From Pseudomonadota bacterium (GTDB lineage Bacteria; Pseudomonadota; Gammaproteobacteria; Acidiferrobacterales; Acidiferrobacteraceae): 6,649 nucleotides of DNA. Where the stretch lies: NCBI GenBank assembly GCA_021795255.1, contig JAJYPQ010000228.1:1-6649 (forward strand), given 5' to 3'. How positions within the stretch are numbered: the stretch's first letter is position 1; each line of letters begins with the position of its first letter. Of this stretch, positions 1 through 5,133 are shown in pieces. A program made the position numbers and the translations under genes. The notes below the pieces were generated by a model. That model did no database searches. It worked only from the letters and a program-made list of their open reading frames with translations, and was not told the DNA's origin.

Positions 1-359
1 TGATCAAGTTATCAGAATTAACGGCGCGCGCGACGCTAGATGAAATTAAGATATTAGCGGCGCGGGCAAAATTGGAAGAAATTGCGCCCGGCGAGCGCGC
101 CGTCATAATTTCAGCGCTCTGCCATAACCCGGTGACAGGTGAGTTTTGGCTGACGGGGTGCCCCACCGTAGAAGATGAAGAGGGGCGTGGCGCGTACGTC
201 GCGATCGAATCAGACCCGCACCACGCCTTTTCATGTCTCACAGAAATGTTCGGCATGACGCGCGAGCAGGCGGGCTTGCTCACTGGTATGCCTCCCGACA
301 GTCCGCCGTGGCATTCGTCTATATGGCCGTCTACATGCGAAGATAAGGAGTTACAATAA
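1..359 (+). CDS. Hypothetical protein, first gene of the topB operon (5' end at window edge)
   Basis: The frame is open from the first complete codon (3-5) to the TAA at 357-359. Bases 1-2 are TG followed by ATC AAG, so an ATG whose A lies just outside the window would give a natural start (M-I-K-L-S-E-L-T-A-R). A TTG at 72 would also be in frame, but it has no good ribosome binding site, and the codons before it read as a plausible amphipathic helix (LSELTARATLDEIKILAARA). I therefore prefer the upstream start, giving about 119 residues. I recognise no family. After the N-terminal helix comes a mixed region with an HNPVTGEFWLTGCP segment and an acidic stretch (VEDEEG). There is no signal peptide or membrane segment. 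The stop overlaps the topB start (TAATG), so the two are probably translationally coupled and this is likely a small plasmid backbone protein. Confidence 0.7.
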   Translation, partial: IKLSELTARATLDEIKILAARAKLEEIAPGERAVIISALCHNPVTGEFWLTGCPTVEDEEGRGAYVAIESDPHHAFSCLTEMFGMTREQAGLLTGMPPDSPPWHSSIWPSTCEDKELQ

Positions 360-2266
360 TGCGCCTCTTTATTGCAGAGAAACCGAGCCTGGGAAAAGCC
401 ATCGCGGCACAGTTGCCAGGCCAGAAGAAGCCTACCAGGACCCATATACAATGTGGGTCTGATGTAGTGACGTGGGCTTTCGGCCACCTCTACGAACTCG
501 CGGAGCCCGACGCCTATCTGCCAGACAGTGTCCCAGTGAACGGCTCTGGAAAGAAGCGCTGGCGCTTGGAAGATCTGCCGATCATCCCGCAGGCCTGGCA
601 GAAGGTCGCGAAGGCCTCGGCAAAGGACCAACTGGCTGCCATCAAGGCTCTCTTAAAGGATGTCTCGGAAGTCGTCAATGCGGGCGACCCCGATAGAGAA
701 GGCCAGCTTTTGGTGGACGAGATCCTGGACGCTCTCAAGTGGAAGGGCCCTACCAAGCGCATCTGGCTGGCCGCCCTCGATCCGGCCAGCGTGCAAAAGG
801 CTCTGGCAAGTCTCAAAGATAACAAGGTCTATGTACCGCTACGCGATGCCGCCGAAGCCAGAGGCCGCGCCGACTGGCTTGTGGGGATGAATCTGACAAG
901 GGCCTATACCCTCAAGAGCAATGGCGCAGGCGTCGTGAGCGTAGGCCGCGTGCAGACGCCCACCTTGGCCCTGGTGGTGCGCCGCGACGCCGAAATTGAG
1001 GCCTTCGTACCGACGCAGTTCTATGTTCCTGTCACGACGTTCCGACACCAAAACGGAGAATATAAGGCGACCTGGAAGGCCCCTGCCGACTTCGCAGGAC
1101 TCGACACAGAAGGCCGTCTTACCAGCCTGCCGACCGCCCAGACCATTGCCAATGACGTGGCCGGCAAGCAGGGCAAGATCACGTCTTTTGAGTCGCAGGA
1201 TGGAACCGAGGGACCGCCCCTGCCGTTCACCTTGTCGAAGCTCCAGGCGGCCGCAAGCGCCAAGTTTGGTTTGAGCGCCCAGGACACTTTGAACGCGGCG
1301 CAGGCGCTATATGAAACGCACAAGCTCACGTCTTACCCCCGCACGGATTGCGCTTTTCTCCCCGAGTCACAGCTCGCCGACGCGCGCCTAGTCCTGGCCG
1401 CCGTCGTTACCGTCAACCCCTCGGTTGCGCCGCTCGCTCAAAGTGCAGACTTGAGCCTCAAAAGCGCAGCCTGGAATGACAAGAAGATCGGAGCCCACCA
1501 TGGCATCATCCCGACCAGCCATGACCAAGTGCAGATCGGTGCGCTGTCCGAGGCCGAGCGCCAGGTCTATGAATTGATCGTCAAGGCCTATGTTTGCCAG
1601 TTCTACCCGCCCCATGCCTTCACAAAAACCGTCACAGTGACGGATTGCGGCGGCCATCAATGGCTTGCCCGTGGACGGATCATCAAGACGATTGGCTGGC
1701 GGTCCGTTATGCAGCCCGACAGGGAGAAGGATGAGGACGAGGCGCAGGTGTTGCCACTCATGAAGATGGGCGACGCCGTGGAGTGGGTGTCCGGCACCAT
1801 TGATCACCGTGTGACGAAGCCCCCGGGGCGCTTCACGGATGGCACCCTGATCGCCGCCATGTCGTCGGTCCATAGGCTGGTGACCGACCCGAAGATCAAG
1901 GCCCGCTTGAAGGAGACCTCCGGGCTGGGGACCGAAGCGACCCGCGCCGCCATCCTGGAAACCCTGGTCAAGCGCGAGTTTATAGAGCGCAAAGGCAAAC
2001 AGGTCATCAGCACCCCGCGAGGGCGCGCCCTGGTCGCGGCCCTGCCGGAAGTCCTAACCGACCCGGGAGTGACAGGGCTGTGGGAAGACGCTTTAGGCGA
2101 GGTCGCAGTCGGCGCACGGACAATCGCGGAGTTTGAAGCACAACAAAGCGCCTTTGTCGTGAAGCGTGTTGAGGCCGCTAAGGCTGGCGCTGCGCTTGCC
2201 ATGCCGGTAACGGCCGTCAAGCCCAAGGCGGCCACAAAAAAGCGGAGGTCAAAAGCTCATGGATAA
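359..2266 (+). CDS. topB: DNA topoisomerase III, plasmid TopB/TraE type
   Basis: A type IA topoisomerase of 635 residues, close to the 653 of E. coli TopB. These enzymes cut one DNA strand through a tyrosine link and pass another strand, unlinking replication or transfer intermediates in the cytoplasm. The Toprim domain starts with IAEKPSLGKAIA (Glu7, Lys8) and holds the acidic triad DPDREGQ (Asp110, Asp112, Glu114). The family motif VGRVQTPTLAL starts at residue 195. The catalytic tyrosine is Tyr326 in TSYPRTD, matching Tyr328 of E. coli. GLGTEATRAAIL (from 522) is the late conserved block. The tail is basic (TKKRRSKAHG) and has no Cys4 zinc fingers, as in TopB and unlike TopA. The ATG has a TAAGGAG site at 344-350, 8 bases upstream. 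It overlaps the previous gene by one base and the next by eight. Encoded topoisomerase III is typical of conjugative plasmids and integrative elements. Confidence 0.97.
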   Translation: MRLFIAEKPSLGKAIAAQLPGQKKPTRTHIQCGSDVVTWAFGHLYELAEPDAYLPDSVPVNGSGKKRWRLEDLPIIPQAWQKVAKASAKDQLAAIKALLKDVSEVVNAGDPDREGQLLVDEILDALKWKGPTKRIWLAALDPASVQKALASLKDNKVYVPLRDAAEARGRADWLVGMNLTRAYTLKSNGAGVVSVGRVQTPTLALVVRRDAEIEAFVPTQFYVPVTTFRHQNGEYKATWKAPADFAGLDTEGRLTSLPTAQTIANDVAGKQGKITSFESQDGTEGPPLPFTLSKLQAAASAKFGLSAQDTLNAAQALYETHKLTSYPRTDCAFLPESQLADARLVLAAVVTVNPSVAPLAQSADLSLKSAAWNDKKIGAHHGIIPTSHDQVQIGALSEAERQVYELIVKAYVCQFYPPHAFTKTVTVTDCGGHQWLARGRIIKTIGWRSVMQPDREKDEDEAQVLPLMKMGDAVEWVSGTIDHRVTKPPGRFTDGTLIAAMSSVHRLVTDPKIKARLKETSGLGTEATRAAILETLVKREFIERKGKQVISTPRGRALVAALPEVLTDPGVTGLWEDALGEVAVGARTIAEFEAQQSAFVVKRVEAAKAGAALAMPVTAVKPKAATKKRRSKAHG

Positions 2267-2600
2267 AACAATCGGGCCTGCGGCGCGCAGTGTACGCTTT
2301 CCGGCGATCACGCTAACCCTGGGCGGCACGATCTTGTGGGCCGCGCGCGGCATCGAGCCGCGGCCGTGGGCAGTCATGCGTTTCCTAATGCTGGACGCGC
2401 GGGGCGCGCTCCTTGGGCATCAGTTCTACTTCAACGGTCACTGGATCGTGCCGGGATGGCGCTACGTCTATCCCTCCTATCAATACATCGCCAGCTCCTG
2501 GAAGGCCTCGCTCGCCGTCGGCGCGGCGCTCTTTATCGGGGGGCTGGTGGCCACTGGGCTGGATCGGCTGGTCCTCCGCTGGTATCGAAGCCCAAATTGA
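2259..2600 (+). CDS. Small inner-membrane protein of unknown function, topB operon
   Basis: A 113-residue protein starting at an ATG that overlaps the last 8 bases of topB, with CGGAGG at 2243-2248 (10-base spacing). It is probably translated by coupling. Two hydrophobic segments are visible. The first is about residues 13-29 (FPAITLTLGGTILWAA), rather short. The second is about 83-105 (SLAVGAALFIGGLVATG, then LDRLVL). Between them lies a ~50-residue loop rich in aromatics (FYFNGHWIVPGWRYVYPSYQY), and the protein ends basic (RWYRSPN). Few positive charges sit in the loop, which fits both ends facing the cytoplasm and the loop in the periplasm. I do not recognise a family. The two-helix layout with a periplasmic loop resembles the membrane-anchor region of VirD4/TraG coupling proteins without the ATPase, but this is an analogy of topology, not of sequence. 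Its operon position suggests a conjugation role. Confidence 0.8.
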   Translation: MDKTIGPAARSVRFPAITLTLGGTILWAARGIEPRPWAVMRFLMLDARGALLGHQFYFNGHWIVPGWRYVYPSYQYIASSWKASLAVGAALFIGGLVATGLDRLVLRWYRSPN

Positions 2601-2671
2601 GGAAGACACTGATGAGCGGCAATTTCCCCCCGCGCAGATAAGTATGATGGTCCTTATAAGTAACAGCAAAC

Positions 2672-2677
2672 AGGAGG
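2672..2677 (+). promoter_or_regulatory. Shine-Dalgarno AGGAGG that sets the start at 2683
   Basis: AGGAGG lies 5 bases before the ATG at 2683. The same frame is open much further upstream, with an in-frame ATG at 2644 and older openings inside the preceding gene. None of those has a comparable site, so this motif decides the start. A GTG at 2680 is possible but too close. Confidence 0.8.
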
Positions 2678-2682
2678 TTGTG

Positions 2683-2928
2683 ATGAATGATTTAAACGCA
2701 GTCGTCTTTATTAATGAAGATGGGCACGCACGTTATGAAGCTGTGACCTACGAAGTGAGCCGGGGGAAAATCACCTTTTCTTGCTTTCAGAAAAGCCGCG
2801 GCGTGGAACTGACGGTCACTATGACCCACGCCGAAGTCCTTGGTTGGCTGGATGCCCATCTTAAGGCGGGGGATCTCGATGAGGTCGAGGCCCGCGACGC
2901 GCGGGAGTTTCTGGGCGAGTTTATCTAA
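2683..2928 (+). CDS. Small acidic protein of unknown function
   Basis: An 81-residue protein, net acidic (15 Asp/Glu against 8 Lys/Arg), with no membrane segment, signal peptide or cysteine pair (a single Cys34). The first half alternates hydrophobic and polar residues in a way that suggests beta strands (AVVFINEDG, ARYEAVTYEV, GKITFSCF, GVELTVTM). The second half looks helical (HAEVLGWLDAHLKAGDLDEVEARDAREFLGEFI). I do not recognise a family. It is separated from the membrane-protein gene by 82 bases and ends 9 bases before a strong terminator, so it is the last gene of the upstream unit, possibly with its own promoter that I could not identify. One sampled 60-base line is 53% GC, lower than topB (67% in a sampled line). 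The small acidic alpha/beta form is compatible with a protein-binding or DNA-mimic role, but nothing in the sequence proves it. Confidence 0.75.
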   Translation: MNDLNAVVFINEDGHARYEAVTYEVSRGKITFSCFQKSRGVELTVTMTHAEVLGWLDAHLKAGDLDEVEARDAREFLGEFI

Positions 2929-2937
2929 CCCCAAACC

Positions 2938-2964
2938 GGCCGGGGCATCCCCGGCCTTTTTTTT
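2938..2964 (+). terminator. Intrinsic (Rho-independent) terminator
   Basis: GGCCGGGG (2938-2945) pairs perfectly with CCCCGGCC (2949-2956) across a CAT loop and is followed at once by eight T residues (2957-2964). This closes the transcription unit that ends with the 81-residue protein and insulates the methyltransferase promoter just downstream. Confidence 0.95.
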
Positions 2965-2974
2965 CGATACAATC

Positions 2975-2996
2975 TTGAGCTGATATACTGGCTCAA
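2975..2996 (+). promoter_or_regulatory. Extended -10 promoter inside an inverted repeat (putative autoregulatory operator)
   Basis: TGaTATACT at 2981-2989 fits an extended -10 element (TGn plus TATAAT with one mismatch), so a good -35 would not be needed; I see none. The box is bracketed by TTGAGC (2975-2980) and GCTCAA (2991-2996), a perfect 6-bp inverted repeat with a 10-bp spacer. A dimeric repressor on these arms would cover the -10 and the start point. A transcript from about 2996 would have a leader of only ~15 bases before the ATG at 3011. A further TGAGTC (3001-3006) lies between the operator and the start. The product carries HTH motifs, so self-repression is a natural inference. Confidence 0.65.
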
Positions 2997-3010
2997 AAAG
3001 TGAGTCCCAA

Positions 3011-3808
3011 ATGCATCATTGTCTGAGCCACCTACCGGACCTGGACTTGCCCCGGCAAACCGTCACCCGGTTGAAAAAGGGCCAGGGCCGGCTGTCCGTT
3101 CTGACCGCTGCGTTACGCGAGGTCGGGTATGAACTGCGACCCGGGCCCGAAACGCTGGCCGCGCGATACGGACAGCGAGAGGCGGCGCGGAAGGCGTCCC
3201 TATCCCGCAACACGATAGCGGCGCTCGCCGCCGGGCAGGGCACCATCCAAAGCTACCTGACCCTCGCGGCCGCCCTCAAAATCATGCCTCGCATCAGCAA
3301 GCGCAAAGGCTATGCCGCTTGCCTATCATCGAGGGACCAGACATGGCAGACCCCATCCACGCTGCTGGCTGCCATCCTGGCCGCCGCCAACCGGGAGGCT
3401 TTCGACCTTGATCCCTGTTCGCCATCACCGGACGGCCCGGTGCCCGCGCTCACGCGCTGGACGGAGAACGACGACGGCCTTTCGCGGCAGTGGGCAGGCC
3501 TCGTGTTCGTGAACCCGCCTTACAGCCGGGCGCTCCCCTCATGGGTCGCCAAGTGCAAAGAAGAGGGGGAGCGCGGCGCGACAGTCATAGGGTTGGTGCC
3601 GAGCCGGACAGACACGCGCTGGTGGCACAATTCCGTGGTCGGCCAGGCCGATGTGATTATGCTCAAAGGCCGCTTAAAGTTCGGCAATAGCCAAGGGTCC
3701 GCGCCCTTCCCGAGTGCGCTGGTTGTCTGGAACGATCAGAATCTGGTGGGACGGGTTGCGGGCGCGCTGCCAGGCGGCTGGCTAATCCGATCAGAAATCG
3801 CAGCTTGA
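3011..3808 (+). CDS. HTH-fused phage-type DNA N6-adenine methyltransferase
   Basis: A 265-residue protein with two parts. Residues ~110-250 match the phage Dam-type N6-adenine methyltransferase family (Pfam Dam): WQTP (112-115), FDLDPCS (131-137), WTENDDGL (150-157), the catalytic FVNPPYS (Asn168-Pro-Pro-Tyr171), TVIGLVPSRTDTRWWH (191-206) and LKGRLKF...APFPSALVVW (218-240). It would transfer a methyl group from S-adenosylmethionine to adenine N6 in DNA. The first ~95 residues are an added module with two HTH-like copies: LPRQTVTRLKKGQG (13-26) and LSRNTIAALAAGQG (64-77), both of Xre/Cro recognition-helix style. The ATG is the only start after the in-frame stop at 2981, with a weak AAGTGAG site at 2998-3004. 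The gene has its own promoter behind a terminator. It could be a solitary protective methylase or the modification half of a system with the next gene. Confidence 0.88.
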   Translation: MHHCLSHLPDLDLPRQTVTRLKKGQGRLSVLTAALREVGYELRPGPETLAARYGQREAARKASLSRNTIAALAAGQGTIQSYLTLAAALKIMPRISKRKGYAACLSSRDQTWQTPSTLLAAILAAANREAFDLDPCSPSPDGPVPALTRWTENDDGLSRQWAGLVFVNPPYSRALPSWVAKCKEEGERGATVIGLVPSRTDTRWWHNSVVGQADVIMLKGRLKFGNSQGSAPFPSALVVWNDQNLVGRVAGALPGGWLIRSEIAA

Positions 3809-3860
3809 GGCGCTACCATGGTGACGCTATAGTTCCTTGGGAAGAAGAATGGTTCAGGAA

Positions 3861-3871
3861 GAGAGAGGGAG
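3861..3871 (+). promoter_or_regulatory. Purine-rich ribosome binding site setting the HNH gene start
   Basis: A run GAGAGAGGGAG ends 2 bases before the ATG at 3874, placing GAGAGG (3863-3868) at 5-base spacing. The same frame is open back to a TTG at 3805 overlapping the methyltransferase stop, but that codon lacks a comparable site. A GTG at 3871 is in frame and would add one residue. Confidence 0.6.
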
Positions 3872-3873
3872 TG

Positions 3874-4602
3874 ATGGCAAAAAACCCGGGGCAGGGGCGT
3901 TGCGTTTATTGTCTCAAGTGGGTTCAAGAGCGCAATTGGGACCATGTGTTCCCTCAGGCATGGTACCCGGACTCAACGCCCGCAAATTGCGCCAAATGGA
4001 AAGTGCCGAGCTGTATTGAGTGTAATCAGCAATATAACGGCATCGAGGATAATCTGCGAATCCCGTTGGCATTGGCACTGGGTCTTAATCCGCGCGATTC
4101 GGATGATGAGGTGTTTTACGAAAGAGCCCGGCGCAGCATCTCGTCGGCATCCGCCGAAACCGACAAGGATCGGCGGGCACGGGAACAACAGAGGTGCAAA
4201 TTGGAAAACGCTCTGAACGGGCAAGTTCCGGCCGAAAAGGTGTATCCCGGCTTCGGCCCATCGAATGGGGTACCCAGGGATGTGCAGGAGGCCATTCCGT
4301 TACAAAGACTTGATCGATTCGCAGAAAAGATTGTGCGCGGTATTGTTTACCTTGAGGAAGATGGGCGATTTATCGAGCCGCCTTATGAAGTCCACTCTTA
4401 CGCACCTAGTCGGGATGAAGCATTAGATAGACAGGTCTCGGTGGGACTGATGTCGCAACTTCCACCGGGAATCGTCATTAATAGGGTCGATACAAATGGA
4501 AATGGCCACAGCACCCATTTCCGTATCGTCATTTGGCGTAAACTCATTATCTACTCGATAATTGGGTGTCGGGGTATTGAGGACCGGCATCTACAATTCT
4601 GA
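3874..4602 (+). CDS. HNH endonuclease-like protein
   Basis: A 242-residue protein whose first ~60 residues form an HNH (beta-beta-alpha metal) nuclease signature: Cys10-x2-Cys13, then Asp23-His24-Val-Phe-Pro (the DHxxP core), then Cys47-x2-Cys50-Asn51 and a following YNG. The two Cys pairs would bind structural zinc, while His24 and Asn51 are the likely catalytic-site residues. The rest (~65-242) is of unknown function and has a charged helix-like segment (TDKDRRAREQQRCKLENAL). It might hold DNA recognition. In context it follows the methyltransferase by 65 bases, and no terminator lies between, so co-transcription is possible. Two sampled 60-base lines are 47% and 50% GC against 75% in the methyltransferase, suggesting separate acquisition. 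It could be the restriction half of a pair, a modification-dependent nuclease, or a homing-type nuclease; the HNH call itself is firm. Confidence 0.82.
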   Translation: MAKNPGQGRCVYCLKWVQERNWDHVFPQAWYPDSTPANCAKWKVPSCIECNQQYNGIEDNLRIPLALALGLNPRDSDDEVFYERARRSISSASAETDKDRRAREQQRCKLENALNGQVPAEKVYPGFGPSNGVPRDVQEAIPLQRLDRFAEKIVRGIVYLEEDGRFIEPPYEVHSYAPSRDEALDRQVSVGLMSQLPPGIVINRVDTNGNGHSTHFRIVIWRKLIIYSIIGCRGIEDRHLQF

Positions 4603-4622
4603 CGAGTCCCGTTCTTAACGAC

Positions 4623-4646
4623 GCCGGGCGGTGACTATAAGCGCCC
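4623..4646. repeat. Imperfect hairpin with TATAA loop after the HNH gene
   Basis: GGGCG (4626-4630) pairs with CGCCC (4642-4646) across a loop containing CTATAAG, 20 bases after the HNH stop. There is no T-tract, so it is not a classical terminator. Its sequence order GCCGGGCG-CTATAAGC-CCC recurs inverted after ardC (6086-6109). Confidence 0.45.
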
Positions 4647-4719
4647 CTGATCTTCACTGGCGCGTTACCATAAAGGTCGGATGGCGCCAGGCTGTAACTC
4701 TGCCTTCCGTCGGCATCTT

Positions 4720-4840
4720 GCCGTAAAAACAGCCGCTTAGCTTTGCCGTGAGCATTCCCGTGGAATAGCTTGAGACATGCTTGAGGCGTCGGGACTCACG
4801 GGCTCGCGCGTCAGGCCCGCCGCAAAAAACAGCCGCGTAG
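4720..4840. repeat. Pair of ~21-bp direct repeats (core AACAGCCGC)
   Basis: Copy one spans 4720-4740 and copy two 4819-4840. They share GCCG, then an A-run, then the 9-bp core AACAGCCGC and a final TAG, differing by two substitutions and one extra A. Their starts are 99 bases apart. The core recurs in inverted orientation at 4919-4927 (GCGGCTGTT). The function is unknown; spaced, partly inverted copies suit protein-binding sites at an origin or recombination site. Confidence 0.6.
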
Positions 4841-4864
4841 GAAGCCCCACAAGCCACGATCTCA

Positions 4865-4893
4865 CCCCTACCCGCTACCCTTAGTACCCCCCC
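4865..4893 (-). other. G-quadruplex motif on the minus strand
   Basis: On the + strand there are four C-runs: CCCC (4865-4868), CCC (4871-4873), CCC (4878-4880) and a run of seven C (4887-4893). They are separated by 2, 4 and 6 bases. The minus strand therefore meets the standard G3+N1-7 rule. It sits in the leader region of ardC and just upstream of the minus-strand frame that begins at 4857. Confidence 0.6.
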
Positions 4894-5011
4894 ATTTAAG
4901 CCTTAACCCCGGCGTCCGCGGCTGTTCTTAATCCGTCTCCGGTGGTCCTGCCAGCCTCACCCGTCGCCCCGTGCCGCTTGCGCGCGCGACTCCCTCACAA
5001 GCTCCGCGCCA

Positions 5012-5032
5012 CCCCGCCAAAAACGGGCGGGG
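5012..5032. repeat. GC-rich hairpin in the ardC upstream region
   Basis: CCCCGCC (5012-5018) and GGCGGGG (5026-5032) form a perfect 7-bp stem with loop AAAAACG. There is no following T-run. It could fold in an ardC leader transcript or as extruded DNA; a small CGCG-CTGA-CGCG palindrome follows at 5062-5073. Confidence 0.5.
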
Positions 5033-5133
5033 CGTCACTACGCTTGCCGGTCGCAACCCCGCGCGCTGACGCGGTCCCGGATGAGGGCGACGGGTGACGC
5101 AAGACGCAGGACCACACAAACAGGAGACGGACC

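Larger units (their letters stand above)
4603..5133. other. Repeat-rich intergenic block without a convincing gene
   Basis: About 530 bases separate the HNH gene from ardC. The first half (to ~4860) carries an inverted repeat CTGGCGC/GCGCCAG (4657-4663 and 4684-4690), a second one CCGTGAG/CTCACGG (4746-4752 and 4795-4801), and a direct repeat GCTTGAG twice at 11-bp period (4768 and 4779). It also has two copies of a ~21-bp direct repeat, listed separately. A minus-strand frame (GTG at 4857 to 4654, 67 residues) spans this part; I cannot decide whether it is a gene. The second half is strongly C-rich on the + strand, with a G-quadruplex motif and hairpins. Such a layout suits a cis-acting site (transfer origin, recombination or replication site) or a structured RNA. 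I see no clear promoter for ardC, only its ribosome binding site (AGGAG, 5122-5126). Confidence 0.6.

Noticed and set aside
1388..1873. 161-codon minus-strand open frame inside topB
   Set aside because: It lies wholly within a well-identified gene, has no recognisable product, and such antisense frames are expected in GC-rich coding DNA.
2413..2682. In-frame N-terminal extension of the 81-residue acidic protein
   Set aside because: The extension overlaps the membrane-protein gene in another frame and reads as low-complexity Ser/Pro/Gly. AGGAGG at 2672-2677 places the start at 2683.
2975..3006. CRISPR or iteron array based on repeated TGAG/CTCA motifs
   Set aside because: Only short inverted arms around a promoter are present; there are no regularly spaced long repeats.
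3805..3873. TTG start for the HNH gene overlapping the methyltransferase stop
   Set aside because: The overlap is suggestive of coupling, but the TTG lacks a good ribosome binding site, while 3874 is an ATG with a purine-rich site and leads straight into the HNH domain.
4903..5133. Small minus-strand frames in the C-rich leader of ardC
   Set aside because: Several mutually overlapping frames exist at once, with arginine/proline-rich, low-complexity products and no clear start sites. This is the usual effect of high GC content.
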